A stretch of 64,000 bases of DNA. It comes from Streptomyces sp. G-G2 (GTDB lineage: Bacteria; Actinomycetota; Actinomycetes; Streptomycetales; Streptomycetaceae). Shown here one piece after another: positions 25,301 to 35,800 of the stretch. The notes beneath the pieces were generated by a model that did not search any database, was not told the origin of the DNA, and saw only the letters and a program-made list of their open reading frames with translations. The stretch is taken from positions 174,411 to 238,410 of the forward strand of contig NZ_JASISO010000005.1 of the NCBI RefSeq assembly GCF_030063135.1, given 5' to 3'. Every line of letters starts with the position of its first letter. Position 1 is the stretch's first letter. A program made the translations under genes and the position numbers.

Positions 25301-27037
25301 CCCCTGACCCCCAACAGCAAGGTGGACACCGGTCCGCTGACGAGCCTGCCGATCGCGGAACTCGTACGCCGCTTCGGGCACGGGGACCGCCCCGCCGAAC
25401 CGGAAGGGGAAGCGGACCGGCGGCCCCGGCCGAGCGGCCACGCGGACCTGGCGGCGCGGCTGCGGCAGAGCGCGGCGCGGATCGCCGGGCTGCCGGTGGA
25501 GGACATCCCTCTCGACCGGCCGCTGGGGGAGGTCGGCTTCGACTCGATCGGCTTCACCCGCCTCGCGGTCGCGCTGCGCGAGCAGTTCGGCGTCACGGTG
25601 CGCCCGACCCTCTTCTACTCCCGCCCGGACCTCAGTTCGCTGGCCGCCCACCTGAGCACGGCCCATCCCGAGGCGTTCGTCACGACGCACCGGGAGCCCG
25701 CCCCCCGGACCACGTCCGAACCGGTCGTCGCGGCGGCCGTCGCGCAGCGCGGATTCCCGCCGGTGGCCGTCGTCGGCATCGGGGGACGGCTGCCCGCCTC
25801 CGCGAACCTGGAGGAGTTCTGGCAGCACCTCGCCGCCGGGCGCGACCTCACCCGGCCGTACCCCATGGAGCGCGGCTTCTCCGCCCGGGTCTTCCCGCAG
25901 GGCCTGCGCGGCTCCTTCGTCGAGGACGTGGACGCCTTCGACGCGGCGCTCTTTCGCATCTCCCCCCGGGAAGCGGCGCAGATGGACCCCCAGCAGCGCC
26001 TGCTGCTGCACGCCGCGCACGAGGCCGTGCTCGATTCCGGTCAGGTACCGGCGGCGCTCGCCGGCAGCCGCACCGGGGTGTTCGTCGGACTCAGCGGTAC
26101 GGACTACCTGAGCCTGCTCGGTCCCGGCTCGCCGGAGATGGGGGACCACTTCCTGATCGGCAACGTCCCCTCGATCGCGGCCAACCGCATCTCCTACGTG
26201 TTCGACCTGCACGGCCCCAGCGCCGTCTTCGACACGGCGTGCTCCAGTTCGCTCGTCGCCGTCCACCGCGCGGCCCGCGCCCTCCAGCAGGGGGACTGCG
26301 ACATGGCCCTCGCCGGAGGAGCCAACCTCCTGCTGTCCCCGCACGGGTTCACCGGCCTGCGCCGCGCCGGGATGCTCAGCCCCGACGGCCGCTGCAAGAC
26401 CTTCGACGAGCGCGCGGACGGATACGGCAGGGGCGAGGGAGTGGTGCTCCTGGCCCTCAAACTGCTGGACCGGGCGGTGGCCGACGGGGACCCCGTGCAC
26501 GGCGTACTGATCGGATCGGCGGAGAACCACGGCGGGCACACCCACTCGCTCACGGTCCCCAACCCGCAGGCACAGCGCGACGTCGTGCTCGCCGCACACC
26601 GGTCGGCCGGGGTCGCGCCCGACACGATCGACTACATCGAGGCGCACGGCACGGGGACCCCGCTCGGCGACCCGATCGAGATCGACGCCCTCAAGGAGGC
26701 GTTCGGCCGCCTGTACGCCGACTGGGGGATCCCGGTGCTCGCGGGGCGCACCGGCCTCGGGTCGGTCAAGACGAACATCGGCCATCTGGAGGCCGCGGCG
26801 GGCGTCGCCGGTGTCGTGAAGGTCCTGCTGGCGATGCGTCACCGCACGCTCCCCGGCCTCGTGGACCTCCGGACGCCGAATCCGATGCTCGACCTCGACG
26901 GCAGTCCGTTCCGGATCCAGGCCGCACCACAAACATGGGAAACACGCGAGGGGACGCCGGCCCGGGTCGGCGTCAGCTCGTTCGGCATGGGAGGCAGCAA
27001 CGTGCACGTGGTAGTCGAAGAGGCGGGACAGCGTTGA
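22334..27037 (+). CDS. Hybrid NRPS-PKS gene C: C-A-PCP (glycine) / KS (1567 aa)
   Basis: Condenses the module 5 acyl chain with an amino acid and passes it to KS6. Rough residues: docking helix 1-30, condensation 59-506 (HHLITDG), adenylation 509-1006 (LYTSGSTGEPKG, NMYGPTETT, YRTGD, GRADRQVKLRGHRIELGE, PNSKVD), PCP 1036-1112 (GFDSIGFT), KS6 1141-1563 (DTACSSS, EAHGTGT, NIGHLEAAAG). Aligning by eye to the GrsA pocket gives D-I-L-Q-L-G-M-I-W, one change from the established glycine code DILQLGLIW. The protein ends right after the KS core (NVHVVVEEAGQR); the KS flanking linker starts gene D. It overlaps B (ATGA) and D (TGATG). By architecture and glycine use it is the KirAIII counterpart. Confidence 0.95.
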   Translation: MSTDLRELLTAIAAGKVSGEVAELLVRGLVDTDGPAAPAAAPVPLPVPAAGYAAEAPSGPYPLSRGQAALWALHADDPRTVSYNLPLGLWLGEDVEEDRLVEALAAMVRRHPELGVSIRLDATGPVQEVTGRAPEVARLDLGHVTDGEFATRVRALVRRPFDLEQDPLYRMWLVAAPGGATLLLLVFHHLITDGVSSHLLLRDIVACHDALARGRELPAVEPAASYAEFVEWQRTMLAAPETQEHRRWWLDRLHGASTAPVLDALADHRRSGPAPQPDGQMVQLRLPRSTWAAVQDTARAGGLTPFNVVLGAFLALLHRHSGHRDLSVMVPTDGRPAQRFDRTVGYLINPVVLRVDCDPDHSFGELMGAVGDRMAEAEEHSAYPFASVVDDLRRTSDAAAGFDIGFYMQQGVGGDQDMAAGQTVFRDALDLTQEGENDLVVEVVVRDTGVLLYLKYDPQRFDRSTVERLAEHYRLLLDAVTADPSVRLRDLDPATSAERRTVERANATRAERPRDVTAADLVLARARRAPGRTAVVDATGSLTYGELAGQVHALTRILTEHGVRRGDVVGVLVGRRAALVVALLAVQAAGAAYVPLDPDFPAARLAHITADAAPAAVIVDPHLADRLPEDAPGVRVPLTGLEPEARTVAPVARRDDDLAYVLYTSGSTGEPKGVEVCHGNLVNLLVAAAERPGCSEDDTLLAVTTAGFDISGLELLLPLTRGATVHIAPEDVVRDGFALADLIATSGATLVQATPATWEMLSHAGWTGHVRRLLCGGEALTADLAHRLLDRCDELWNMYGPTETTIWSSARRIRRGGPVTVGTPLANTTFRTAGPDGAPVPFGAVGELLIGGDGVARGYRGKPELTAERFVHDPATGERLYRTGDLARWSADGDMVLLGRADRQVKLRGHRIELGEIEAAVRHAGEAPAGGTGGIGDVRVALREDLPGQPGLVAFVQAAPEAAEAAVGRIRARLPAYMVPSRTVALSRFPLTPNSKVDTGPLTSLPIAELVRRFGHGDRPAEPEGEADRRPRPSGHADLAARLRQSAARIAGLPVEDIPLDRPLGEVGFDSIGFTRLAVALREQFGVTVRPTLFYSRPDLSSLAAHLSTAHPEAFVTTHREPAPRTTSEPVVAAAVAQRGFPPVAVVGIGGRLPASANLEEFWQHLAAGRDLTRPYPMERGFSARVFPQGLRGSFVEDVDAFDAALFRISPREAAQMDPQQRLLLHAAHEAVLDSGQVPAALAGSRTGVFVGLSGTDYLSLLGPGSPEMGDHFLIGNVPSIAANRISYVFDLHGPSAVFDTACSSSLVAVHRAARALQQGDCDMALAGGANLLLSPHGFTGLRRAGMLSPDGRCKTFDERADGYGRGEGVVLLALKLLDRAVADGDPVHGVLIGSAENHGGHTHSLTVPNPQAQRDVVLAAHRSAGVAPDTIDYIEAHGTGTPLGDPIEIDALKEAFGRLYADWGIPVLAGRTGLGSVKTNIGHLEAAAGVAGVVKVLLAMRHRTLPGLVDLRTPNPMLDLDGSPFRIQAAPQTWETREGTPARVGVSSFGMGGSNVHVVVEEAGQR

Positions 27038-29845
27038 TGAGCGGTACCACCGAGGACAGGACCGCCCGACTGGTCCTCCTGTCCGCCGACGGCCCCGAAC
27101 AGCTCGAGCAGTACCGGGCCGAGCTGTGCACCTGGCTGGACGCCCACCCGGCGGCCCCCCTGGACGGCATCGCGCACACCCTGCGCGTCGGCCGGGAACC
27201 CCTGCGGGAGCGCGTCGCCCTGGTCGTGGGGAGCGTCGCCGAGCTGGCCGCGCGCCTGCGCGACGGGGACGGCCTCGCCCTCGGGACCGCGACGGCCGCA
27301 GCCTCCGGCGGCGAGACCGGGTCCGTCACCACCGACGACCCGGCCGAGGCCGCCCGCCTGTGGGTCACCGGCCGGGACGTCGTCCTGCCCGAGCCCGCGG
27401 GCGACCGCCCGGCCCGGCTCTCCCTGCCCGTTCCGCCCCGGCCGACCCGCCGCTACTGGATCAAGGCGCCCGCGGCCCTGGCCGACGGCCCCTGCGAACG
27501 GCTGCTGACCGGCGCGGAGTTCTACCTGCGCGACCACTCCCTGGGCCGGATCCGGATCCTGCCCGCCGTGGCGGCCCTCGAGTTCGCGGTGGCCGCCGCC
27601 GAACAGCAGGGCCACGGCCGCGCCACCGGCATCGCCAACGTGCTGTGGGCCCGCCCCGTACTCGTCGAGGACGAGCCCGTCCGCGTACGTCTGCACCTCG
27701 CGCCCACGGCCGACGGGGTCTCCTACGAGGTCCGGCTGGCCGACGACGGCCCCGAAGGCCCGCTCTGCTCCGCCGGTACCCTCCGGTTCGACGCCCGCCC
27801 CGAGGCGCCGCGCCTCGACCTGGACGCGATCCGGGCCCGGCTGCCCCGTACCGCCACCGCCGAGGAGTGCTACGCGGTCTTCACCGCGCTCGGGGGCGGC
27901 TACGGGCCCAGCCTCCAGGGGCTGCGCGCGGTACTGTCCGCGCCGGGCGAGGTCCTCGCGCAGGTCGCCGTGCCCGCGGCGGCGGACCTCCCCTTCTCCG
28001 GCTTCGCCCTCCACCCGTCCCTGCTCGACGCGATGCTCCAGGCCTGCCTGTGGACCGACGAGGCCCCCTCGGCCCCGCGCGCCCGGGAACTGCCCTTCTC
28101 CCTGGACGCGGTCGAGATTTTCGGACCGCTCCCCGAACAGGGCCACGTGCACGCCGTGAGGACCGCGGTGGGACACGACGTCTCCCTCGCCGACGACCAG
28201 GGCCGGGTCCGCGTGCGGCTGCGCGCCGTCGTCACCCGGCCGGTGAACGGCGCCGCCCGCCTCGACGCCACCATCGGCGCCCACCTGCTCGCACAGCGCT
28301 GGCAGGACGCCCCCGCCCCGGCCGCCGGCCGGACCGTGCGGACCCTGCTGCTCGGCGGGGAGACCTTCACCGGAGCCGAACACGCCACCGCGGACTCCGT
28401 CTTCCCCCGCGACGAGGAAATCCTGCTCGTCCACACCTCGGACGGCGATCCGCTGCCCGCCCTCACCGGGCTGTACCGCTCCTGGGCGGCCCAGCCGACC
28501 CGCCACCCGGTCCGTGTCCTGCACGTGTTCCGCACGTCCGGAGGGGTCGAGGACGCGCGCTCCCAGGCCCTGGACGGATTCGCCCGGTCCCTCGCCAACG
28601 AGGACCCGCAGTTCCTCGTCTCGGCCGTCGACGCGGGCACGGCGGCCCTCGCCGCCACCGTCGGGTCCGAGGCGCGCGCCGCCCACGCGTTCCGGGTCCG
28701 GTACACGGCCGACGGCCGGCAGGTACCGCGCTGGGAGCCCGTCGCCCCCGACGCGGCGCCGCTCACCCCGCGCGGCACCGTGCTGGTCACCGGCGGTGCG
28801 GGCGCCCTGGGCCGCCTGATCGTCGCCCACCTGGGAGGCGACGCCCGCTACGTCCTGACGGGCCGTTCACCGGGGGCCGACCTCACGGAGCTGCGCGCCG
28901 CCGGTCTCGATGTCCACTACGTACCCGCCGACCTGGGCGCTCCCGGCGCCGCCGCGGACCTCGTCGAGCGGATCCACGCCTCCTTCGGGCCGCTCCACGG
29001 GGTGCTGCACCTCGCCGGGACCACCCACGACGCTCTGCTGATCGGCAAGAGCGACCAGCGGAGCGCGGCCGTGCTCGGTCCCAAGGTGCGCGGCACCGTG
29101 GAGCTGGACCGGGCCACCGCGGGCGACCCGCTCGACTTCTTCATCGCCTTCTCCTCCATGTCGGGGGCCGCGGGAAGCCCCGGCCAGACCGACTACGCCT
29201 ACGCCAACCGCTTCCTGGACGCGTTCACGGCCTGGCGCCGGGGCAGCGGACGGCCGGGGCGCAGCCTCTCCGTGCTCTGGTCGCTGTGGGCCGACGGGGG
29301 CATACGCGTCGACGCGGACGAGGCCACCGCGGCCCGGATGGCCCGCCAGGTCGGTCTGGTGGCCATGCCCACGGAGGCCGGACTCACGGCCTTCGACCGG
29401 GCCCTGGGCCACGACGGCGACCACGTCCTCGTGGCGCACGGCAATCTGGCGCGCCTGCGCGAGGTGCTGAACGCTCCGGCGCCCTCGGCCCCCTCCGCCT
29501 CGGCCGCCTCCGCTCCCTCCATCTCCACTCCCTCCACCTCCCGTGTCCCCGCCGCGCGCGCCGTCCCGTCCGCCCCGTCCGCGCAGCCGACGGCCCTGTC
29601 CGCCGACGCGGCCGAGGAGTTCCTGCGCCAGGTGCTGGCCGGAGTCTTCGAGTTCCCCGCCGAGGAGATCGAGGCCGACGCGCCGTTCGAGCGGTTCGGC
29701 ATCGACTCGCTGCTGATCATGGACCTGACCCGGCGCCTGGAGGAGCACTTCGGGTCCCTGCCCAAGACCCTGTTCTTCGAGTACCAGGACCTGCGCTCCC
29801 TGGCCGCCTGGTTCACTCAGCACCACGGCTCGCGCCTCGCGGAAC
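25755..29845 (+). other. Module 7, split: KS (gene C) | DH-KR-ACP (gene D)
   Basis: KS6 would extend a glycyl-PCP chain. Gene D begins with the KS flanking-linker half (ends with LPVPPRPTRRYW), then a DH (HSLGRIRILP; HPSLLDAMLQ), a KR (TGGAGALG, AFSSMSG, TDYAYAN) and an ACP (GIDSLLIM). KR plus DH would turn the glycine carbonyl into the olefin next to the N-CH2 of goldinamine. Confidence 0.85.
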
Positions 29846-32800
29846 TGGCGCCCGCGCCCGAACCGGTGACCGCACCGGCCCCCTTGGCGGCCGGAGCGCC
29901 GGAGCGGGCGGCCACCGCCGCGGTGGCGGTCCCGAGAGCCGCCGTCCCCGTCCCGGCCCCTTCGGGGCCCATGCCCATCGCCATCGTCGGCGTCGCCGCC
30001 CGCTTCGCCGAGTCGGACACCCTCGACCAGTTCTGGGACCACCTCGAGGCGGGCCGGGACCTGGTCACCGAGATCCCGGCGGACCGGTGGGACTGGCGGG
30101 ACTACGACCAGCACACCCCCGCCGACCGGGCGGCCCGCTACAGCCGCTGGGGCAGCTTCCTGCGCGGCATCGACATGTTCGACCCGCTCTTCTTCGGCGT
30201 CTCGCCCCGCGAGGCGGAGATCGTCGATCCCCAGGAACGGCTGTTCCTCCAGACGGCCTGGCACGCCATGGAGAACGCCGGACGCACCCGCGCGGACCTG
30301 CGCTCCCACCGCGTCGGCGTGTACGTCGGCGCGATGTACGGGCTCTACCAGCTGCACGAGGCCGAGGACGGCCGGATCGGCGCCTCCTCGCACGCCTCGA
30401 TCGCCAACCGCGTCTCCTACACCCTCGGCCTCACCGGCCCCAGCCTGGGCGTCGACACGATGTGCTCCTCCTCGCTCACGGCCATCCACCTGGCCGTGCG
30501 CGACCTGCGCGCCGGGGACACCGACCTGGCCGTCGCGGGCGGGGTCAACCTGCACGTCCACCCGTACAAGTACCGCTTCCTCGGCCAGGGCAGCTTCACC
30601 TCCAGTGACGGCCGCTGCCGCAGCTTCGGCGCGGACGGCGACGGATACGTCCCCGGCGAGGGCGTCGGCGCGGTGCTGCTGCGGCCGCTCGCGGACGCCG
30701 TACGGGACGGCGACCACATCCACGGTGTCATCCTCGGGACCAGCGTCAACCACGGCGGCCGCACCAACGGGTTCACCGTTCCCAACCCCGTCGCCCAGGG
30801 AGACCTCGTCGCGCGGGCGCTCGGCGAGTCGGGCGTGGACCCGGCCACCCTCGGCTACCTGGAGGCGCACGGCACCGGCACCGCCCTCGGCGACCCCGTC
30901 GAGATCCGCGGTCTCGCCCGGGCCCTGGCCGCGGCCGGACTGCCCCCGGGCAGCCTGCCGATCGGCTCGGTCAAGTCCAACGTCGGCCACCTCGAATCCG
31001 CCTCCGGCATGGCCGGGCTCTGCAAGGTACTGCTCCAGATGCGGCACGGCCGGCTCGTGCCCTCGCTGCACGCGGACCCCCTCAACCCGAACATCGACTT
31101 CGACTCCACCCCGCTGCGCGTGCAGCGCGACCTCGCCCCGTGGCCCCGCCCCGACGGCGCCCCCCGGCGCGCCGGTCTCAGCTCCTTCGGCGCGGGCGGG
31201 GCCAACGCGCACCTCGTCGTCGAGGAGTACGTCGCCCCGGCGACCGCCGGGCAGGGGGCCGGCCCGTACCTGTTCCCGCTCTCCACCCGCGTGCCCGAGC
31301 GGCTCCCGATGCTCGCCGCGCAGCTTGCGGACGCCCTGGAGCGCGGCCTGGCGGACGGATCTCCGCCCCGCCTCGCGGACGTGGCGTTCACCCTCCAGCA
31401 GGGGCGCGAGGAGTGGGCGGACCGCATGGTCGTCCTGGCCTCCACCGTCACCGAGCTGGTGGCCCGGCTCCGCGGGGACGACCCGGCCGGTGTCTGGACC
31501 GGCAGCGCGCGCGGCCGCGCCGCATCCCGCGCCGCCGCGCCCACGGGCAGCGACCCGGCGTCGACCGCCGCCGCCTGGGCCGCCGGAGCCCCGGTCACGT
31601 GGCCGACGGGGAACGGCAGCCGGGTGCCGCTGCCGGGCTACCCCTTCGAGGAGCTCCGCTGCTGGCTCACCGACACCATCTGGTCGCCGCCCGCTGCTTC
31701 CGCGTCGCCCGCCGAGCGGAGCGCACCGGCTCAGGTGCACCCGCTGCTCGACGGGATCGACCCGGCCGAGAGCCTGGACGGCCTGACCTACCGGACCGCC
31801 TTCGGCCCCGAACACCCCTACATCGGCGGCCACCGGCTCGGCGAGACGCGCCTGCTGCCCGCCGCCGCCGTCCTGGAGATGGCCCGCGCCGCCGCCGAGG
31901 CGGCCGGGGCGGGGGAGCGGCTGCGGCTGTCGAACGTCCGCTGGCTGCGGCCCTTCATCGTGGCGGGCGCCGAGCGCACGGCCAGGACACGGCTGCGCCG
32001 GGGCGAGACCGGCACGCGCTTCGACCTGCGCGACGACACGGGTGAACTCCTGGCCGAGGGCCGGGTGGAGACCCTGTCCGCACCGGCCGGGGAGAGCCTG
32101 GACATCGGCGCCGTACGGGCCCGCCTCGGCAGCCGCCACGAAGGCGTCGACCTCTACGCCGACCTCACGGCGGCGGGGCTGTTCTACGGCCCGGCCCTGC
32201 GGGCCGTCGAATGGATCGCCGCGGGTGACGGAGAGGCGCTCGTCCGCCTGCGGATCCCCGCCGAGGCCGCCCGCTTCGCCGGCTCCGCCCTCCACCCCTC
32301 GGTGGTCGACGGCGCCCTGCACGCCTTCGCCGTGCTCCGGGACCGGGACAACGGCCCCGCGATGGTGCCGTACGCCCTCACCGCCGCCGAGGTCCACGCC
32401 CCGGTGACGGAGCACGGGTACGCCCATGTGCGCACCGTCGGCGCCGACCGCTACGACCTCACCCTGACCGACTCCGAGGGGGGCGTCCGCGTGCGGCTGC
32501 GCGACCTGTCGCTGCGGCCCGCACCCGGGGTCGCCCAGGCCCGGCCGACCGCGGCCGTCACCGGAGCGCCCGTCACCGGAGCGCCCGTCACCGGAGCGGC
32601 GGTCTCCGCCGCGGCGACGGCCGCCGCGGACGAGCTGATGTTCGTACCGCACTGGACCGAGCGGCCCGCCGGGTCCCCGCAGCCGCTCCCGGCCGGGGCC
32701 ACCACCTGGCTCGTCCGGGGACCGGACTCCGCACCGCTGGCGGCCGTCCTGCGCCCCCGCCTCGGCGCCACCGTCGTCGAACTGGACCACGACCGCGTCG

Positions 32801-35800
32801 CCACGGCGACCGGCCGACCCGACCACGTCGTGTTCCTCGCCCCCGTCGCCGGGGCCAGGACCGACGACACCGACGCGCTCGAAGCGGCGCAGGAACGCGG
32901 CGTCCTCGCCCTGTTCCGGCTCGCCAAGGCCCTCCAGCGGACCCGCTCCGCGGTCCGCCTCACCGTGATCACCGAGGACGCGATCAGTACGGGGGGCGAG
33001 AGCGTCGGCAACCCGTACGCGGCGGCTCTGCACGGCCTCGCGCTGTCCCTCGCCCAGGAACACCCGCGCTGGCAGGTGACCGTCGTCGACCGGTCCTCCG
33101 CCGACGCGCCGACCGCCGGGGTCCTCGACGCCCCCGCCGGAGGCCCCTACGCGCTGCGCGGCGGAGTGCTCCACCACCGCCGGCTCCTCCCGGTCGCCAC
33201 CACGCCCCCGCGCGAGGGGATCCGCCCGGGTGGCACCTACCTGGTCCTCGGGGGCGCCGGAGGCATCGGCCTGGAACTCACCGACTGGCTCGTCCGCGGC
33301 TACCGCGCGAAGGTCGTCCTCCTCGGCCGCGGCGAGCTGGACGCGGAGCGCCGCGAGCGGCTGCGCGCCATCGACCCGGAGGGGACCCTCGTCTCGTACC
33401 GCAGGGCCGACGCCACCGATCCCGCCGCACTGCGCGGGGCCATCGACTGGACCAGGACCACCCACGGCGCGCTGCACGGGGTCTTCCACGCCACGATCGT
33501 CCTGCGCGACCAGACCGTCGCCACGATGACGGAGGAGACCTTCCGCACAGTCCTCGCCGCCAAGGCACACACCTCGGTCGCCCTGCACGCCGCCCTGCGC
33601 GGCTCGGCCGACGTGGACTTCATCCTGTTCTTCTCCTCGGCGGTGGCGCTGGCAGGCAGCGCCGGCCAGGGCAACTACGCGGCCGGATCCACCTTCGAGG
33701 ACGCCTTCGCCCACCACCTCGACGGGGTGCTGGACGCCCGGGTGGCCGTCATCAACTGGGGCTACTGGGGAACCGTCGGCATCGTCGCCAACGAGAGCCA
33801 CCGCGACCGGCTCGCCGCCACCGGAATCCACTCGATCACCCCGGAGGAGGGGATGGCGGCCGTGCACGCCGTGCTCGGACGCGACGACCGGCAGGTCGTC
33901 GTGGTCAAGGCCGACGCGGCCGTGCTCGCCGCTGTCGGCGTACAGCAGCGCCGAGCCGCGCAGGAGGACCGCGCGGACGCGGGGGCCCCGTCCGACGACA
34001 CCGCCCTCGTACCGGAGCTGGCCCGGCTCACCCCGGTCGCCAGGCTGCTCACCGAGGCCGACGACGCCCGCCTGACCGAGATCATGTGCGACTGGCTGTG
34101 GACGCTCTTCCGGCAGGAGGGCGTGTTCCTCGGCGACGCCGAGAGCTGGCGTCCCGCCGCGCTCGCGGAGCGGCTGCGGATCGTCCCCGCGCAGCTGCGG
34201 CTCTTCACCGAGCTGCTGCGGCAGCTGACCGAGGGCGGCTTCCTGGACGACCGGGGAGGCTCCCTCGTCCCCACCGGACGGCGGTCCGCCGAGGACCCCG
34301 AGGGCGACCTCGTCGGCCTGTGCGAGCGCAAGCCCGCCCTCAACCGGTTCGACCGGCTGCTGCGCCCGTGCATGGGGAACCTGTTCGGCGTGATGCGCGG
34401 CAGCGTCCGCGCCACCGACGTGATGTTCCCGGGCGGCTCCAGCGCCCTCGTCGAGGGCGCCTACCAGGGCAGCCCCGTCGTCGACCGGGCCAACGAACTC
34501 GTGGTGGGCGCCGTCCAGGACCTGCTCTCCCGGCACCAGGGTCCCCTCAACGTCATCGAGATCGGTGCGGGCACCGGCGGCACCACCGCGAGCGTGCTGC
34601 CCGCCCTCACCGCCTCCGGCACGGAGGTGACGTACGTCTACACGGACATCTCCCGCGCGTTCCTCCGGCACGGGGAAAAGCGGTTCGCGCAGACGTACCC
34701 CTACGTCAGCTTCCAGCGGCTGGACATCTCCGGCGATCCCGAGGCCCAGGGCTTCACCTCCGGCAGCGCCGACCTGGTCGTGGCGGCCAACGTCCTGCAC
34801 GCGACCTCCGACCTGCTCGCCACCCTGCGCGCGGTCAACCGGCTGCTCAAGCCCGGCGGCCGACTGGTGCTCAACGAGGCGAGCAGCAACGTCCTCACCG
34901 CCACGCTCACCTTCGGCCTGCTCGACGGCTGGTGGCTGCACGAGGACGCCGAACTGCGGCTGCCCGGAGCCCCGTTGCTCTCCGCCTCCGGCTGGCGCAA
35001 GGCCCTCGCCCTCGCCGGGTTCGCCCGCAGCCGGGCCGTTCCGGCGGACGAGGGGCTGAGCCAGCACGTGGTGGTCGCCCAGACCTCACCGGACTCGGCG
35101 GCGCCCCCCGCGATCGCGGCGCCGCACGTGCCGCAGGAGCGCCCGGCCCCGGCACAGCCGTCGGAGCCGTCGGAGCAGTCGGGAGGGGAGGCCGGCGCGC
35201 TGCTGGAGGCCGCGCGGGAGTACGTGAAGGAGGCCTTCGCGCAGATCCTCCAGGTCCCCCTGGAACGGCTCTGGCTCGACGAGACGTACGAGAACTTCGG
35301 CGTCGACTCGCTGACCGTGCCCCTCATCGTGGACGTGCTCGCCGAGGGCATGGGCGAGCTGCCGGTGTCGATGCTGTTCGAGTACCCGACGATCCGCGAA
35401 GTGGCCGACTACCTGGTCGAGCGGCACGCCGACCGGGTGCGTACGCTCCTTCCCGAGCCGGCCGCCGACTTGGCCGCCGAGCCGCTTCCCGAGCCGCCCG
35501 CCGCGTCGCGCACCGGCGTGACCGGCGTGACCGGCGTCAGCGGCCCGGACGCCCGGTCGGCCGTCCCCGCCGCGCGCCCCGCGGCCGGTACGGACCACCG
35601 CGTCGCGATCGTCGGCGTCGCCGGACGCTATCCCCAGGCCGCGGACCTCGACACGTTCTGGGACAACCTGCGGTCCGGCCGCGACTGCGTCACCGAGGTA
35701 CCGGCCGACCGCTGGGACCATCGGGCACCCGCCGTCGTGGACGGCCAGAAGGTCGGCCGCTGGGGCGGATTCCTCGACGGCATCGACGAGTTCGACCCCC

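Noticed and set aside
24655..27036. Upstream extension of gene D's open frame into gene C
   Set aside because: That part is out of frame with the well-supported A-PCP-KS domains of gene C; the ATG at 27037 overlaps C's stop in typical fashion.
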